DNA of 64,000 nucleotides from Clostridium gelidum. Its GTDB lineage: Bacteria; Bacillota; Clostridia; Clostridiales; Clostridiaceae. Location of the stretch: NCBI RefSeq assembly GCF_019977655.1, contig NZ_AP024849.1:1769001-1833000 (forward strand), written 5' to 3'. The position numbers and the translations under genes were made by a program. Below the pieces are notes generated by a model that saw only the letters and a program-made list of their open reading frames with translations, made no database searches and was not told the origin of the DNA. Of this stretch, positions 36,463 to 45,956 are shown piece after piece. Every line of letters begins with the position of its first letter. Position 1 is the stretch's first letter.

Positions 36463-37872
36463 TTATTCCTTTTTATTGTTCCCTCTTAATTGTGGGGTAA
36501 CCTGAACAACCTTTTGTCCTTGGCTTATAACAAAATCGATTTTGCCATTTTTTTCATATGATGCATTTACTGCAGGCGATTGGCTAATAATCAAGCCTTT
36601 AGCAATACTATCACTATAGTCACTTGATATATTGCCAATCAAAAATCCATTATTAACTATAGTGTTCTCTGCAATATCTTGAGCCTTTCCAATAAGTGAA
36701 GGCACAAGTTTCTTTTCATCTGCTGGTAATTTCATGCTCGCTTCTGGAACGGTAGTTTTTGCAATGGGCGCCGCTACAGCTGTAGAAGGCCTGTTGGAAA
36801 GATATTCTCCGAAAATACCAATAATCATAAGTAAAATAATTGATCCAACAATTATCATTCTCTTTTTATTATTGTTGATACCTTTATCTTTTGATGGTAC
36901 TTTTCTATCTTTTTTAATTAGTGGATTTTCAGGGACTGCTACCTGACTCATAACAGTTGTGAAATCATGTTCTGTATCAGATACTACTAATGGCTCTGCC
37001 ATCATAACCATTGTAGTCTCCATTGACCTATTATATAATTTCAATTTCAAATCAAAATCTTCTTTAATTGCATTTAGGATCGATACCATTTCCTTAGCTG
37101 TTCGATATCTATTAATAGGCTCTTTCTCCAATGCCTTTAAAATGGATTGATTTATATCTTCAGGGATATCGGTAATAACTTCTTTGGGCGGAATAACAGG
37201 TTCGTTAATATGCATAATAGCCACAGAAATAGAGCTTTCAGCATTATAAGGTACTTGTCCAGTCACCATTTCATACATTACAATACCTAAGGAGTATATA
37301 TCTGTTCTACAATCAACAGACCTTCCTTTTGCTTGCTCTGGAGAAAAATAATGTACAGAACCTATAACATTATTCGAATTAGTTAGGGTTGATGAATCTA
37401 CTACTTTAGCGATTCCAAAATCCGCTACCTTAACTATATTATCCTCCGTGATCAAAATATTATCTGGTTTTATATCTCGATGAATTATATTATTTTTATG
37501 AGCACATTCAAGTGCTTTAGCAATTTGCAAAGATATCTCTATAGCTTTCCTAGGGCTAAGTTTAACATTTTGATTTATCACTTGCTTTAATGTTTTCCCA
37601 TTAATATACTCCATAACTATAAAATCAATATTATTTTCTGAACCAATATCATAAACATTTACTATGTTTTGATGTGACAAGCTTGCAACTGAATTAGCTT
37701 CTCTTCTAAACTTAGCGACAAAGTCTTCATAATTATTTAACTCTGATTTTAATATTTTTACGGCCACAAATCTATTTAATAAATGGCACTTTGCTTTATA
37801 AACAATTCCCATGCCACCTTCACCAATTTTTTCTAATAACTCATATCTATTTAAAAGTAATGTGCTTATCAT
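36463..37872 (-). CDS. Membrane Ser/Thr protein kinase with one PASTA domain (copy 2)
   Basis: 469 aa with the same architecture as the kinase at 32782-34209: kinase domain with GEGGMGIVYKA, HRDIKPDN and DFG, one TM helix near 325-345, and one PASTA domain (KLVPSLIGKAQD). The kinase core is nearly identical to copy 1, while the linker before the TM and the PASTA surface have diverged, suggesting similar signalling but different ligands or localisation. The RBS and upstream bases are also conserved, so the duplication included the promoter-proximal region. Confidence 0.92.
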   Translation of the reverse strand: MISTLLLNRYELLEKIGEGGMGIVYKAKCHLLNRFVAVKILKSELNNYEDFVAKFRREANSVASLSHQNIVNVYDIGSENNIDFIVMEYINGKTLKQVINQNVKLSPRKAIEISLQIAKALECAHKNNIIHRDIKPDNILITEDNIVKVADFGIAKVVDSSTLTNSNNVIGSVHYFSPEQAKGRSVDCRTDIYSLGIVMYEMVTGQVPYNAESSISVAIMHINEPVIPPKEVITDIPEDINQSILKALEKEPINRYRTAKEMVSILNAIKEDFDLKLKLYNRSMETTMVMMAEPLVVSDTEHDFTTVMSQVAVPENPLIKKDRKVPSKDKGINNNKKRMIIVGSIILLMIIGIFGEYLSNRPSTAVAAPIAKTTVPEASMKLPADEKKLVPSLIGKAQDIAENTIVNNGFLIGNISSDYSDSIAKGLIISQSPAVNASYEKNGKIDFVISQGQKVVQVTPQLRGNNKKE

Positions 37873-38027
37873 ATTTGTCCTCCTATGAAAAACAGTAACA
37901 TACGTATTATATCATACTGAAAGTTTTTATTTTAACTAACTTTTTATTAGGAGATGCTTTATAATTAGTTAAAAGTATAATAAAAAATACATTGCTAGAA
38001 ATTTAATAGTAAGAAGGGGTAATATAT

Positions 38028-38858
38028 ATGGGTATTATTATAAATCGTTTCCCGAATGGAAGAAAAAAAGCATTAACATTAAGTTATGATGATGGAGTTA
38101 ATCAAGATAAGAGACTTGTTAGTATTTTTAACAAATATGATTTAAAGGGAACTTTTAATCTTAATTCTGGTATACAAAGTGAAAACAATTATTGGATTAA
38201 TCAAGGAAAAACAATAAGAAGAATGAATATAGATGAAATTGAAGAAGTATATAAGGGCCATGAAATAGCTATTCATAGCTTAACACATCCTCATTTAGAA
38301 GACCTTCCAAAAGAAATGCTTATAACAGAAATTTTTGAAGATCGAAAGAATCTAGAGAAAGTATTTGGTTATCCTGTGAGAGGAATGGCATATCCCTATG
38401 GTACTTATAATGAAAAAGTTCTTGACGTAATGAAAATTTGTGGAGTTGAATATTCAAGAACTGTGAATTCACATGAAAAAGTTAATTTGCCAGAGAATTT
38501 TTTAGAGTGGCATCCAACTTGTCATCATACAAATCCAAGATTAATGGAAATAACAAAGAATTTCATTGAGAGTGAGTTTAGAAGTATGTCGTTATTATAT
38601 GTATGGGGGCATAGTTATGAGTTTGATGTAGATGAAAATTGGGAACTTATTCAAGAATTTTGTGAAACTGTTAGTAACAATAATTCAATATGGTATGCAA
38701 CGAATATTGAAATTATAGATTATTTAAAGGCTCTAGATAATTTAAGGTATTCTGCAGATTGTGGGATAGTGTATAATCCTACAGCAATTTCTCTTTGGAT
38801 AAGTGCTGATGAAAAAAGTATAGAGATTAAATCTGGAGAGACAGTAAAAATTAAATAG
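38028..38858 (+). CDS. Polysaccharide deacetylase (NodB homology, CE4)
   Basis: 276 aa. NodB motif 1 is TLSYDDGVNQDKR (Asp21-Asp22). Motif 2 is H83-x3-H87 in IAIHSLTHPHLE, the metal-binding histidines. Motif 3 is GMAYPYGTYN. No signal peptide is visible, so the enzyme appears cytoplasmic or non-classically localised. Likely substrates are N-acetylated glycans. The C-terminal 50 residues form a small beta-rich extra domain. Monocistronic with its own terminator. Confidence 0.88.
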   Translation: MGIIINRFPNGRKKALTLSYDDGVNQDKRLVSIFNKYDLKGTFNLNSGIQSENNYWINQGKTIRRMNIDEIEEVYKGHEIAIHSLTHPHLEDLPKEMLITEIFEDRKNLEKVFGYPVRGMAYPYGTYNEKVLDVMKICGVEYSRTVNSHEKVNLPENFLEWHPTCHHTNPRLMEITKNFIESEFRSMSLLYVWGHSYEFDVDENWELIQEFCETVSNNNSIWYATNIEIIDYLKALDNLRYSADCGIVYNPTAISLWISADEKSIEIKSGETVKIK

Positions 38859-38875
38859 AATTTTACCAAGTGAAT

Positions 38876-38916
38876 CCTCAACAGTGCTATAATCAAGGCG
38901 CTGTTGAGGAATTTTT
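38876..38916 (+). terminator. Rho-independent terminator of the deacetylase gene
   Basis: CCTCAACAGTGC (38876-38887) pairs with GCGCTGTTGAGG (38898-38909), followed by AATTTTT. Confidence 0.9.
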
Positions 38917-39096
38917 ACGTTTATAAATATTTGGTTTGGGATCAATTACATTAGATATTAATAATATTTTTGCTAAAGTTAAAATATATAACAGATGATG
39001 ATTAACAATAATTAAAAAGTATTTTTGAATAATTATGCAAAATTAATGAATATATTGTATAATGTAATTACAAAATAATAAGAAGAGGGATAGAGT

Positions 39097-39540
39097 ATGA
39101 ATGATATTACATATAAATACATAGATTATAAAAGCAAAGAATTTGATCAAGTAATAGATTTAAGATTTAATATACTTTTTGGACCATATAATAAGGTTGA
39201 AAAATATGATTATGATGAAGCAGACTATATAAGTGTACACTTAGTAGCTTTAGATAAAGATAAAGTTGTAGGATATTCAAGAATGACTAACAACAATGGC
39301 GAGGGTAAAATTACTAATGTAGTTGTTGATTCAGAATATGCACAAAGAGGAATTGGATTTGAGATGATGAAAAAACATATTATTAAGGCTAAAGAATGTA
39401 ATATGAATTATTTACATTTAAATGCTAGATTAGACACTATTAATTTTTATGAAAAAGTTGGATTTCAATGTAAAGATGACACTTTTGTATCTGAAAAAAG
39501 TGGGTTAATGCTTCAAGATATGTATTTTGAAATTAGTTAA
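39097..39540 (+). CDS. GNAT family N-acetyltransferase
   Basis: 147 aa. The acetyl-CoA-binding motif A is ITNVVVDSEYAQRGIGFEMM (R/QxxGxG/A type), followed by LNARLDTINFYEKVGF, typical of the ElaA/YitI-like subgroup. Substrate unknown. AGAGGG RBS. It ends with a clear terminator. Confidence 0.88.
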   Translation: MNDITYKYIDYKSKEFDQVIDLRFNILFGPYNKVEKYDYDEADYISVHLVALDKDKVVGYSRMTNNNGEGKITNVVVDSEYAQRGIGFEMMKKHIIKAKECNMNYLHLNARLDTINFYEKVGFQCKDDTFVSEKSGLMLQDMYFEIS

Positions 39541-39608
39541 GTCATAAATATAAAGATATGGTAAGTGCTTTGTTAGATGTTGATAAAGAAAATATTTAAG
39601 TAATTTAA

Positions 39609-39649
39609 AATGTAACAGCATAAATAATTGGTGTTACATTTATTTTTTT
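39609..39649 (+). terminator. Rho-independent terminator of the GNAT gene
   Basis: AATGTAACA (39609-39617) pairs with TGTTACATT (39632-39640), followed by TATTTTTTT. Confidence 0.85.
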
Positions 39650-39745
39650 GTTTAAGATTAGAATATTGTATTAATATTAAATTTTGCATTATTAAAACGT
39701 ATGTAATATTTTCTTTCTCATGAAATTAAAAAACAGATTAACCTC

Positions 39746-39776
39746 TACTTTTATGTGAATTTAAAACATAAAAGTA
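39746..39776. promoter_or_regulatory. Perfect inverted repeat upstream of the VgrG locus
   Basis: TACTTTTATGT (39746-39756) and ACATAAAAGTA (39766-39776) are exact inverse copies around a 9-nt loop. There is no trailing T-run, so an operator for the effector locus is more likely than a terminator. Confidence 0.5.
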
Positions 39777-39891
39777 CTATAAATGGGTTGAACTTACAAA
39801 ACCAATGTACTATAATTTAAAAATAAAATTACAAAAAATGTTATATATTAAAACTATTAGAAAAATAAAGCATTATAGGAGCAAAGTAAGT

Positions 39892-40482
39892 ATGGAAAAA
39901 AGAGCTGATGAAAAGATTTTAGACTTTATAAATGAGGCAGAAAAAAGAGAAGCTAGAAAAGATATTTGTAGTGGTCCAGTAAAAATTGGGGAAAGATATT
40001 ATGAATTTGAGGAGAAAGACTTTTTTGAAGAAAAGTTAAAAATATATATTCCAAAAGATTTTGAGGATATGCCAATAGAAGCAAGAAAATTTAAATATCC
40101 ATCAGAAAGTCGTCCAGAAATAATAAAGAGTAATGAAAATGGAAGTATAGCTATAACATTAAATATCATTGATAGTCCATTAGATGAAGAGCGTGTAGAA
40201 GAATTAAAAGATGGAATGAAGACAATCATAAAAAGAACCAATCCAGCTAATGTATTTTATGAAGATGGAGTATTAGAAGTAGATTCTAAAAATATAGGAT
40301 ATTTTGAATTTAAGAGTTCAGCAATAGATGACTTTTTGTATAATCTAATCTTTCTTCTCGAATTTGAAGAAAAAACTTTAATGGGAACTTTCAGTTGTTT
40401 ATATAAAAATTATGAGGACTGGAGAGATGTTGCTGTTCAAGTAATAAATACTATAAGAATAGTGAAAGAAGAACAAGAATAA
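39892..40482 (+). CDS. Putative DcrB/Eag-like chaperone of the VgrG locus
   Basis: About 196 aa, with alternative in-frame ATG 39805 giving 225 aa; TAGGAG at 39876-39881 favours 39892. From residue about 45 the pattern KIYIPKDFEDMP, then a SIAITLNIID strand, helix and C-terminal strands, and a final helix resembles the DcrB/DUF1795 fold of T6SS Eag chaperones. This is a fold-level impression, not a firm family match. Eag proteins bind TM regions of effectors, and the downstream C-terminal domains here are rich in such helices, which supports the idea. First gene of the locus, about 50 bp before the VgrG. Confidence 0.5.
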   Translation: MEKRADEKILDFINEAEKREARKDICSGPVKIGERYYEFEEKDFFEEKLKIYIPKDFEDMPIEARKFKYPSESRPEIIKSNENGSIAITLNIIDSPLDEERVEELKDGMKTIIKRTNPANVFYEDGVLEVDSKNIGYFEFKSSAIDDFLYNLIFLLEFEEKTLMGTFSCLYKNYEDWRDVAVQVINTIRIVKEEQE

Positions 40483-40534
40483 TTTAGAATTTCATATCTA
40501 TAAGAGTTAAAAATATTGTGGGAGATGAGAGTTA

Positions 40535-41956
40535 ATGAGTGAAGAATATGTCTATACTTATGGAGATTTTATAGTATCACCATATAAATTTGAAAAAATA
40601 AAGGTATTAAAAATAACAAGAGAATTAAATGAACATGCAAAGCTTTATATTAATGGTGTAATAAGCGATGAAAATACAGATAAATATGTTGAAGAAGCAG
40701 ATGATGAAGCAAGTATTAAAGTATCAGTAAAAGATAATGATGGTAATATAACAGATTTATTTGAAGGAATTATTGCGAATATCGGTATTGATGCAAGCAA
40801 TGATGTAAGAACTTTAGAAGTTGAAGCTCTAAGCAAAACTGTTTTAATGGATATAGAAAAAAAGAGTCGCACCTTCCAGAATGAAAATGATAGTTATGAA
40901 GAGATTTTTAAGAAAATCAATGCTGGATATAGCAATGTTCAAACATTTAATAATGTTACAAATGGAGCTAAAATAGATAAGTTAATAGTTCAATATAAAG
41001 AAAGTGACTGGGAACTAATAAAAAGATTAGCATCACATTTTAATGGTGGTGTGGTATCTGAGTGTCAGTTAACCGATATAAAGTATTCTTTAGGCGCATC
41101 AGGAGATAGAAAAACTTATGATATTAATGAATTTAATTACTCAATAAAAAAAGGTCTACATGAATACAAAGTAAAAGCTGCAAATGATGATTATGATTTA
41201 GATGATATGAATTTAATAAGCTATGAAATAACAACTAATAAAATAATGAATTTATACAGCGCTGTTAACTTTAAAGGAAGAAATATTTATGTATATAAGT
41301 GTGAAATAGAAATGGTAGATGGAGTACTTTCAAATAAATATATTTTAAGAGATGAAAAAGGAATGAAAGTAAGAAGAATTTATAATAACAAAATAGTTGG
41401 ATTGTCTCTTAATGGAAGTATTTTGGATACAGCAAATGATGTAGTTAAAATTAATTTAGAGATAGATGGAAATCAAGATAAAAGTATAGCAAGATGGTTT
41501 CCATATTCAACAGTTTATTCATCAGAAGATGGGACAGGCTGGTATTGTATGCCTGAAGTTGGAGATGCAATTAGATTATATTTTCCAGATAATGAAGAAA
41601 AAAATTCTTATGCTATAAGTTCAGTAAATCTAGAATCAAGTAATTCTCAAAAACGTAGTGATCCTTCTGAAAAGAATATAGGAACAAAGTATGGTAAGCA
41701 AATAGTGATGAAGCCAGGTGCTGTAGAAATCATAGGAAATGGAAATTTACTTATGAGATTAACAGATGATGGTGGAATAGAAATTAATAGTGATAAAAAG
41801 ATAATATTAGATGCTAAAGATGATATTGAGATAAATGGTGGAGCTAAAATAACAATTAAAGGGGATACAGGAATTGATTTAACTCAAGCAGGTGCAAATA
41901 TGAATATACAAGATAATGTAACTATAAGTGGGGCAAAGGTTAACATTCAGAATTAA
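40535..41956 (+). CDS. VgrG-like spike protein A (phage late control D / gp27-gp5 fold)
   Basis: 473 aa. The N-terminal half (about 1-330) has the gp27/GPD-type repeat pattern, including SRTFQNENDSYEEIFKKI and YKESDWELIKRLASHF. An OB-fold gp5-like region (about 300-375) contains ARWFPYSTVYS and MPEVGDAIRLYFP. The C-terminus is a repetitive beta-helix spike (ILDAKDDIEINGGAKITIKG). No toxin extension. It would form the tip of a contractile or phage-like injector. It is divergent in sequence from the other VgrG copies downstream. Confidence 0.85.
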   Translation: MSEEYVYTYGDFIVSPYKFEKIKVLKITRELNEHAKLYINGVISDENTDKYVEEADDEASIKVSVKDNDGNITDLFEGIIANIGIDASNDVRTLEVEALSKTVLMDIEKKSRTFQNENDSYEEIFKKINAGYSNVQTFNNVTNGAKIDKLIVQYKESDWELIKRLASHFNGGVVSECQLTDIKYSLGASGDRKTYDINEFNYSIKKGLHEYKVKAANDDYDLDDMNLISYEITTNKIMNLYSAVNFKGRNIYVYKCEIEMVDGVLSNKYILRDEKGMKVRRIYNNKIVGLSLNGSILDTANDVVKINLEIDGNQDKSIARWFPYSTVYSSEDGTGWYCMPEVGDAIRLYFPDNEEKNSYAISSVNLESSNSQKRSDPSEKNIGTKYGKQIVMKPGAVEIIGNGNLLMRLTDDGGIEINSDKKIILDAKDDIEINGGAKITIKGDTGIDLTQAGANMNIQDNVTISGAKVNIQN

Positions 41957-42058
41957 GAAAATGGTTTCTAATTGAGAGTGAAATATTTTGAACAAAAATA
42001 TGAATTAAAATCAAAGTTAAACTTCAATAAAAAATAAGTTTGTAGGTGTTAAAAGAAT

Positions 42059-42655
42059 ATGATAATACAAGTTGATAAAGAAAAATTACTAAAAGAGTTT
42101 GAAGAAAAATATGTAGAAAATAGATGGATTAGTGAATTTGAGAAAATTGCAAAAAAGTATAAAAATGATAAAGACTCCATTGGAAAAAAGCTAATTTCAG
42201 TATTTGAGTTAGTATGCCGAGATGCTATATTACTTCAAGAAAAAGAATTAAAGGGAAATATTAAATACATTTATTTTTCTTCACTTAGGACAAGTATCCT
42301 TAAAAATAAAGGAGAATTCAAAATTGATTTATACGATGAAAATTGGTTTCTAGATAAAGAGGAATGTTCAGTAAATATAAATTTGGAGTTTATTTATGAT
42401 TCACTCTTTAATCATATGGAAGAACTTTTAGAAAAGAAGAATGAGTATGGACGAAATATAACAGAGATGGATATAGAAAAAATAAAGCTAAAAGAAGCAA
42501 ATAAATATCATATTTTAGCAGTAAATATAATTAAAAGCATAATAGAAAAATTTTTGGAATGTCCTTTATATAAAGAAATGAAAAAGAATGAAGATATAGT
42601 TATTGCAGCAGGAGAATATATGGATATTACTACAATAATATATTCTAAAAACTAA
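42059..42655 (+). CDS. Unknown protein of the VgrG locus
   Basis: 198 aa, charged, mostly helical with a central beta portion (GEFKIDLYDENWFLD). No signal or TM segment. The family is not recognised. It sits between VgrG A and an Imm11-like protein, all on one strand with 30-100 bp gaps, so it is probably an adaptor or baseplate-linking protein. The RBS before ATG is weak (TAGGTG). Confidence 0.7.
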   Translation: MIIQVDKEKLLKEFEEKYVENRWISEFEKIAKKYKNDKDSIGKKLISVFELVCRDAILLQEKELKGNIKYIYFSSLRTSILKNKGEFKIDLYDENWFLDKEECSVNINLEFIYDSLFNHMEELLEKKNEYGRNITEMDIEKIKLKEANKYHILAVNIIKSIIEKFLECPLYKEMKKNEDIVIAAGEYMDITTIIYSKN

Positions 42656-42684
42656 TTAATTACATATAAGAGAAAGGAAAAACT

Positions 42685-43212
42685 ATGGATTACTTTTTAT
42701 TAAAGCAAGATAAAAGATATACAAATACACCAAGGCTTATTGATGTATTTAATAAAATTGATGTTAGAAATATTAACTTGTTAAATGCTCATAAAATTGA
42801 AGAGATGATTATATTTAACGTGAGGTGCGATGAACAAACTCAATTTTTAGATATTTTAGATACTCAACTATTTTTAATTTCAGAGAAAATGAAAGAAATT
42901 ATGGGGGAATATAATGGAAAAATTATATTTAAAACTATTCCTCTTATAGATTCACCTCATGAAAGGCAAGAAAACTACTATTTACCAATATTTGAAGAAG
43001 CAGATTGTTTAAGTGAAAATTCGGAATTTAATTTAAATAAAACGGTAGTAAAAAAAATCATATTAGATAGAGAAAAAATCAAAGGTAAGAAAATATTTAA
43101 AATAAAAGAAAGTTCAAAACCTTTAATAGTAATACGATTAGACGTTGCTGAAAGTTTACTTAGAAGAGAAGTTAAAGGAATATGTTTAGAAAGTTTAGAT
43201 ATTGAAGATTAA
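42685..43212 (+). CDS. Imm11/DUF1629-like protein of the VgrG locus
   Basis: 175 aa. The start MDYFLLKQDKRYTNTPRLID and the C-terminal IVIRLDVAESLLRREVKG resemble the Imm11 (DUF1629) family often found beside polymorphic toxins and DUF4280 genes. It could be an immunity or adaptor protein. AGAAAGGAAA RBS. The match is from memory of the family pattern, so moderate confidence. Confidence 0.55.
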   Translation: MDYFLLKQDKRYTNTPRLIDVFNKIDVRNINLLNAHKIEEMIIFNVRCDEQTQFLDILDTQLFLISEKMKEIMGEYNGKIIFKTIPLIDSPHERQENYYLPIFEEADCLSENSEFNLNKTVVKKIILDREKIKGKKIFKIKESSKPLIVIRLDVAESLLRREVKGICLESLDIED

Positions 43213-43239
43213 TTAAATAAAGAATAGGAGATGATAAAA

Positions 43240-43626
43240 TTGGCTGATGGTACTGGTTATATAGTTAGAGGTGCTAAAATGAAATGCAATATGGGAAGTC
43301 ATTCAAGAAAAATAAATCTTCCTGTAAGTCATGGATCATATACAAATGGAAATCCTATGATGAATAAAACAGATAGAGTTGTAGATAAAAATATTAGTTA
43401 TTTTGGAGTATGTAAAGGATGTTGTCCATCTAGTGATAATATTCATTTAGTAAAAGAAAACGGAGGAAATGTTACTGGGAAAAAGTGCAAAGTAAAGATA
43501 TTGAAAGATTGGATGAATGCTAAAGAAGATACTTTAGTTGGAGGAGAAGCAGCATTAATAACAGATTCAGTACTCGTATGTGAATATGGTGGACAAATAA
43601 GGTTTGTTAATGATGGTCAAGATTAG
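43240..43626 (+). CDS. DUF4280 PAAR-like tip protein
   Basis: About 128 aa. The conserved GAKMKCNMGSH, the FGVCKG-CC region, ALITDSVLVCEYGG and regularly spaced Cys residues are the DUF4280 (PAAR-like) signature. PAAR proteins cap the VgrG spike and carry effectors. TTG 43240 is chosen because GGAG (43227-43230) touches ATG 43231 but is nine bases from the TTG. It lies between the two VgrG genes. Confidence 0.85.
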   Translation: MADGTGYIVRGAKMKCNMGSHSRKINLPVSHGSYTNGNPMMNKTDRVVDKNISYFGVCKGCCPSSDNIHLVKENGGNVTGKKCKVKILKDWMNAKEDTLVGGEAALITDSVLVCEYGGQIRFVNDGQD

Positions 43627-43670
43627 AAGTAAGTTATAAAAAAATATTTAAGTGAGAAGGGAGTAAATAG

Positions 43671-45263
43671 ATGGGAGCAGTTCATGCATTAAGAGTAAAA
43701 TCATCATATCAATTACTGAGGATAGAAAAAATAGAAATTGAAAATAAGCCTAATGAACATGGATATTTATATTTAAAATGTTTAATAGATGACTCAATTA
43801 ATTTTCAGTATCCTATAAATGCTTCCGCAGATGATAAAATATGCGTTTATGAAGAACAAGAGGATGAAAATGCTAATAACAAAAGTACAGGCAGTGATGA
43901 CAAAACCGTAAACATAAATATAGTAAATGAAAGAAATAGTAAGATACTATTTAATGGAATAGTACAAAATATTAAGACAATCAATGTTAATGGAGTTTAT
44001 TACGTAGAAATAGAAGGAACAACATCAAGTTTCGAATTGGACATAAAGGAAAAGAGTAGATCATTTCAAAATGCAAATATGACATATGATGAACTTATAC
44101 AAAATATATTAAAAGATTATCCAGGATATACTTATACTTCGTGTATAGCAAAAGGTGAAAAGATAGGAAAAGCATTATTCCAATATAAAGAAACTGATTT
44201 AGACTTTTTAAAACGAATAGCAAGTGAGTTAAGTTCAGAGATATACTGTGATATCATTAATTCAAGCAATTTGTTTTATTTTGGAAGACCAAGTAATGCA
44301 AGTTATGAATTAGAGGATATAAAGTATTATAAGGCGCATAAAAATCTACAAACATTTAGAGATGCTGGTGGAACTAATGATATAGATTACTTTTATTATG
44401 AAATAGAAAAAAGAGATAAGTATGAAGTTGGAGATGATATTTATTTTAAGAATAAGGAACTTTATGTAAATCAATATTCAGCTTATGCACTTAAAGACGA
44501 AGTAGTCTATAAATATAGATTATGCAGAAAAAATGGTGTATGGCAAGCTAAAATTTATAACTCACTTTTAAAGGGAACATCTCTTGAAGGAAAAGTAATA
44601 GCAACAGAAGGAGAAAAAGTAAAGCTTCATTTAAGTATAGATGAAAATCAAAATGAAGATGAAGCCACATGGTTTCTATATGCACCACCAACAGGAAATA
44701 TAATGTACTCAATGCCAATAGTTGGAACAAGTGCAACACTTTATTTTCCAAATGAAAGCAGCGAAGAACCAATTGTTACAGGTTGTGTAAGAAATAATGG
44801 AGATAGTTGTGCGAAAACATCTGATACAACAAAAAGATATCTTGGAACTGAACATGGTAGCGAAATAGAAATGATACCAAATGCGCTAAATATAAAAGGT
44901 GGAAGTAAAGAACCTCTAAGTATAAAATTTGAAGATAATGTTGGAGTAACACTTACAAGCCCTAAAAAATTAACTTTAAATGCAGATGAAGATATAACAA
45001 TAAAAACACCAAAGAGAGTAAAGATAAATGCTCAAAGTCAAATATTAATGACAAAAGGAAATACACGAAATGGAATGTCAATGGAAAATGAGTTTTATTT
45101 TACAGCTAATAATGTAATAGCAGATGGACGGGATAAGACAATCTTTGCACCATTTGATGATGATCCACAAACGCTTAAAAAATTAAATCCTTCTAAAAAG
45201 GAATTAGAAGGACCTAACATTTATGCTTTATCTAAATGTGCAATGGTAACTACTCCAGTTTAG
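43671..45263 (+). CDS. VgrG-like spike protein B, intact
   Basis: 530 aa. The gp27-like core contains SRSFQNANMTYDELIQNI and YKETDLDFLKRIASEL; the OB fold contains ATWFLYAPPTGNIMYSMPIVGTSATLYFP split across the domain; then comes a beta-helix with TLNADEDITIKTPKRVKINA. After the junction FDDDPQ the tail is only about 35 residues and has no membrane or toxin domain. The truncated copies downstream share this core nearly base for base up to the same junction and then diverge. RBS GAAGGGAG before the ATG. Confidence 0.88.
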   Translation: MGAVHALRVKSSYQLLRIEKIEIENKPNEHGYLYLKCLIDDSINFQYPINASADDKICVYEEQEDENANNKSTGSDDKTVNINIVNERNSKILFNGIVQNIKTINVNGVYYVEIEGTTSSFELDIKEKSRSFQNANMTYDELIQNILKDYPGYTYTSCIAKGEKIGKALFQYKETDLDFLKRIASELSSEIYCDIINSSNLFYFGRPSNASYELEDIKYYKAHKNLQTFRDAGGTNDIDYFYYEIEKRDKYEVGDDIYFKNKELYVNQYSAYALKDEVVYKYRLCRKNGVWQAKIYNSLLKGTSLEGKVIATEGEKVKLHLSIDENQNEDEATWFLYAPPTGNIMYSMPIVGTSATLYFPNESSEEPIVTGCVRNNGDSCAKTSDTTKRYLGTEHGSEIEMIPNALNIKGGSKEPLSIKFEDNVGVTLTSPKKLTLNADEDITIKTPKRVKINAQSQILMTKGNTRNGMSMENEFYFTANNVIADGRDKTIFAPFDDDPQTLKKLNPSKKELEGPNIYALSKCAMVTTPV

Positions 45264-45341
45264 GCAAACAATAAAATGGACAATATTGATTATGATGGAG
45301 AAGCAATAAGGGTATAAATAAAGAAAACATAGGAGGGAAAA

Positions 45342-45956
45342 ATGGAAAATATTTATTGTGATGTAGAACCCAATAAGGGAATGGACAAAGATAACATAGT
45401 AGAGATAATGCCAAGTGTTTGGGATAGTACAGAACCTCCAATTAAAACTTATATTCCATCGTCCTCAGAGATTATTTCAGTATTACCTCAATCTTTAATA
45501 ACTGGGGTAGTAGGAGCTCTTAGCGGTCATGGTAGATATACATCACACTGGGAAGCAAATCGTTCGGGATTATTCGGGACTGGACCAGAGGAAGTAAAAC
45601 CATTACCATCTTGTAATTCGGAAGTAGTTGCTCCTTATGAGAAAATTGCTAATAACAGGATTTCACCTGCTATTGGAATAGTAATGGGAGCATTCGATGT
45701 TGGTAATATCATGTCAAAGGATGATGGGAATTCATTAACAAAAAGAGTTGTGAAATCTACAATTCATGTTGTTGTATCAATTGGAAATTATTATTTTGCT
45801 GGTTTGATTATGGAGGGGTGTGTCGCATTATCTGCAAGTACAGGATTTCTAGCTACTGCAGGTGTTTTTGCTGTTGGGATAGGACTTGTCTATTTTGAAA
45901 GTGTAGTTGCAACTAAAATAGAAGATGCGATTTATAGTTTTTTTGGTATAAATTAA
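45342..45956 (+). CDS. Putative membrane-inserting effector, unknown family
   Basis: 204 aa. A Pro/Ser-rich N-terminal segment is followed by GLFGTGPEEVKPLP and a C-terminal half with two Gly/Ala-rich hydrophobic segments (about 130-150 and 160-190). The composition resembles translocation/TM domains of polymorphic toxins. It directly follows VgrG B (AGGAGGG RBS). A copy of its last codons survives at 47238-47294. Function inferred from context only. Confidence 0.55.
   Translation: MENIYCDVEPNKGMDKDNIVEIMPSVWDSTEPPIKTYIPSSSEIISVLPQSLITGVVGALSGHGRYTSHWEANRSGLFGTGPEEVKPLPSCNSEVVAPYEKIANNRISPAIGIVMGAFDVGNIMSKDDGNSLTKRVVKSTIHVVVSIGNYYFAGLIMEGCVALSASTGFLATAGVFAVGIGLVYFESVVATKIEDAIYSFFGIN

Larger units (their letters stand above)
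39541..39891. other. Intergenic region, about 350 bp, boundary of the VgrG locus
   Basis: It holds the GNAT terminator (39609-39649) and a perfect inverted repeat (39746-39776). The frame of the following gene could extend up to ATG 39805, but the RBS favours 39892. Confidence 0.6.
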
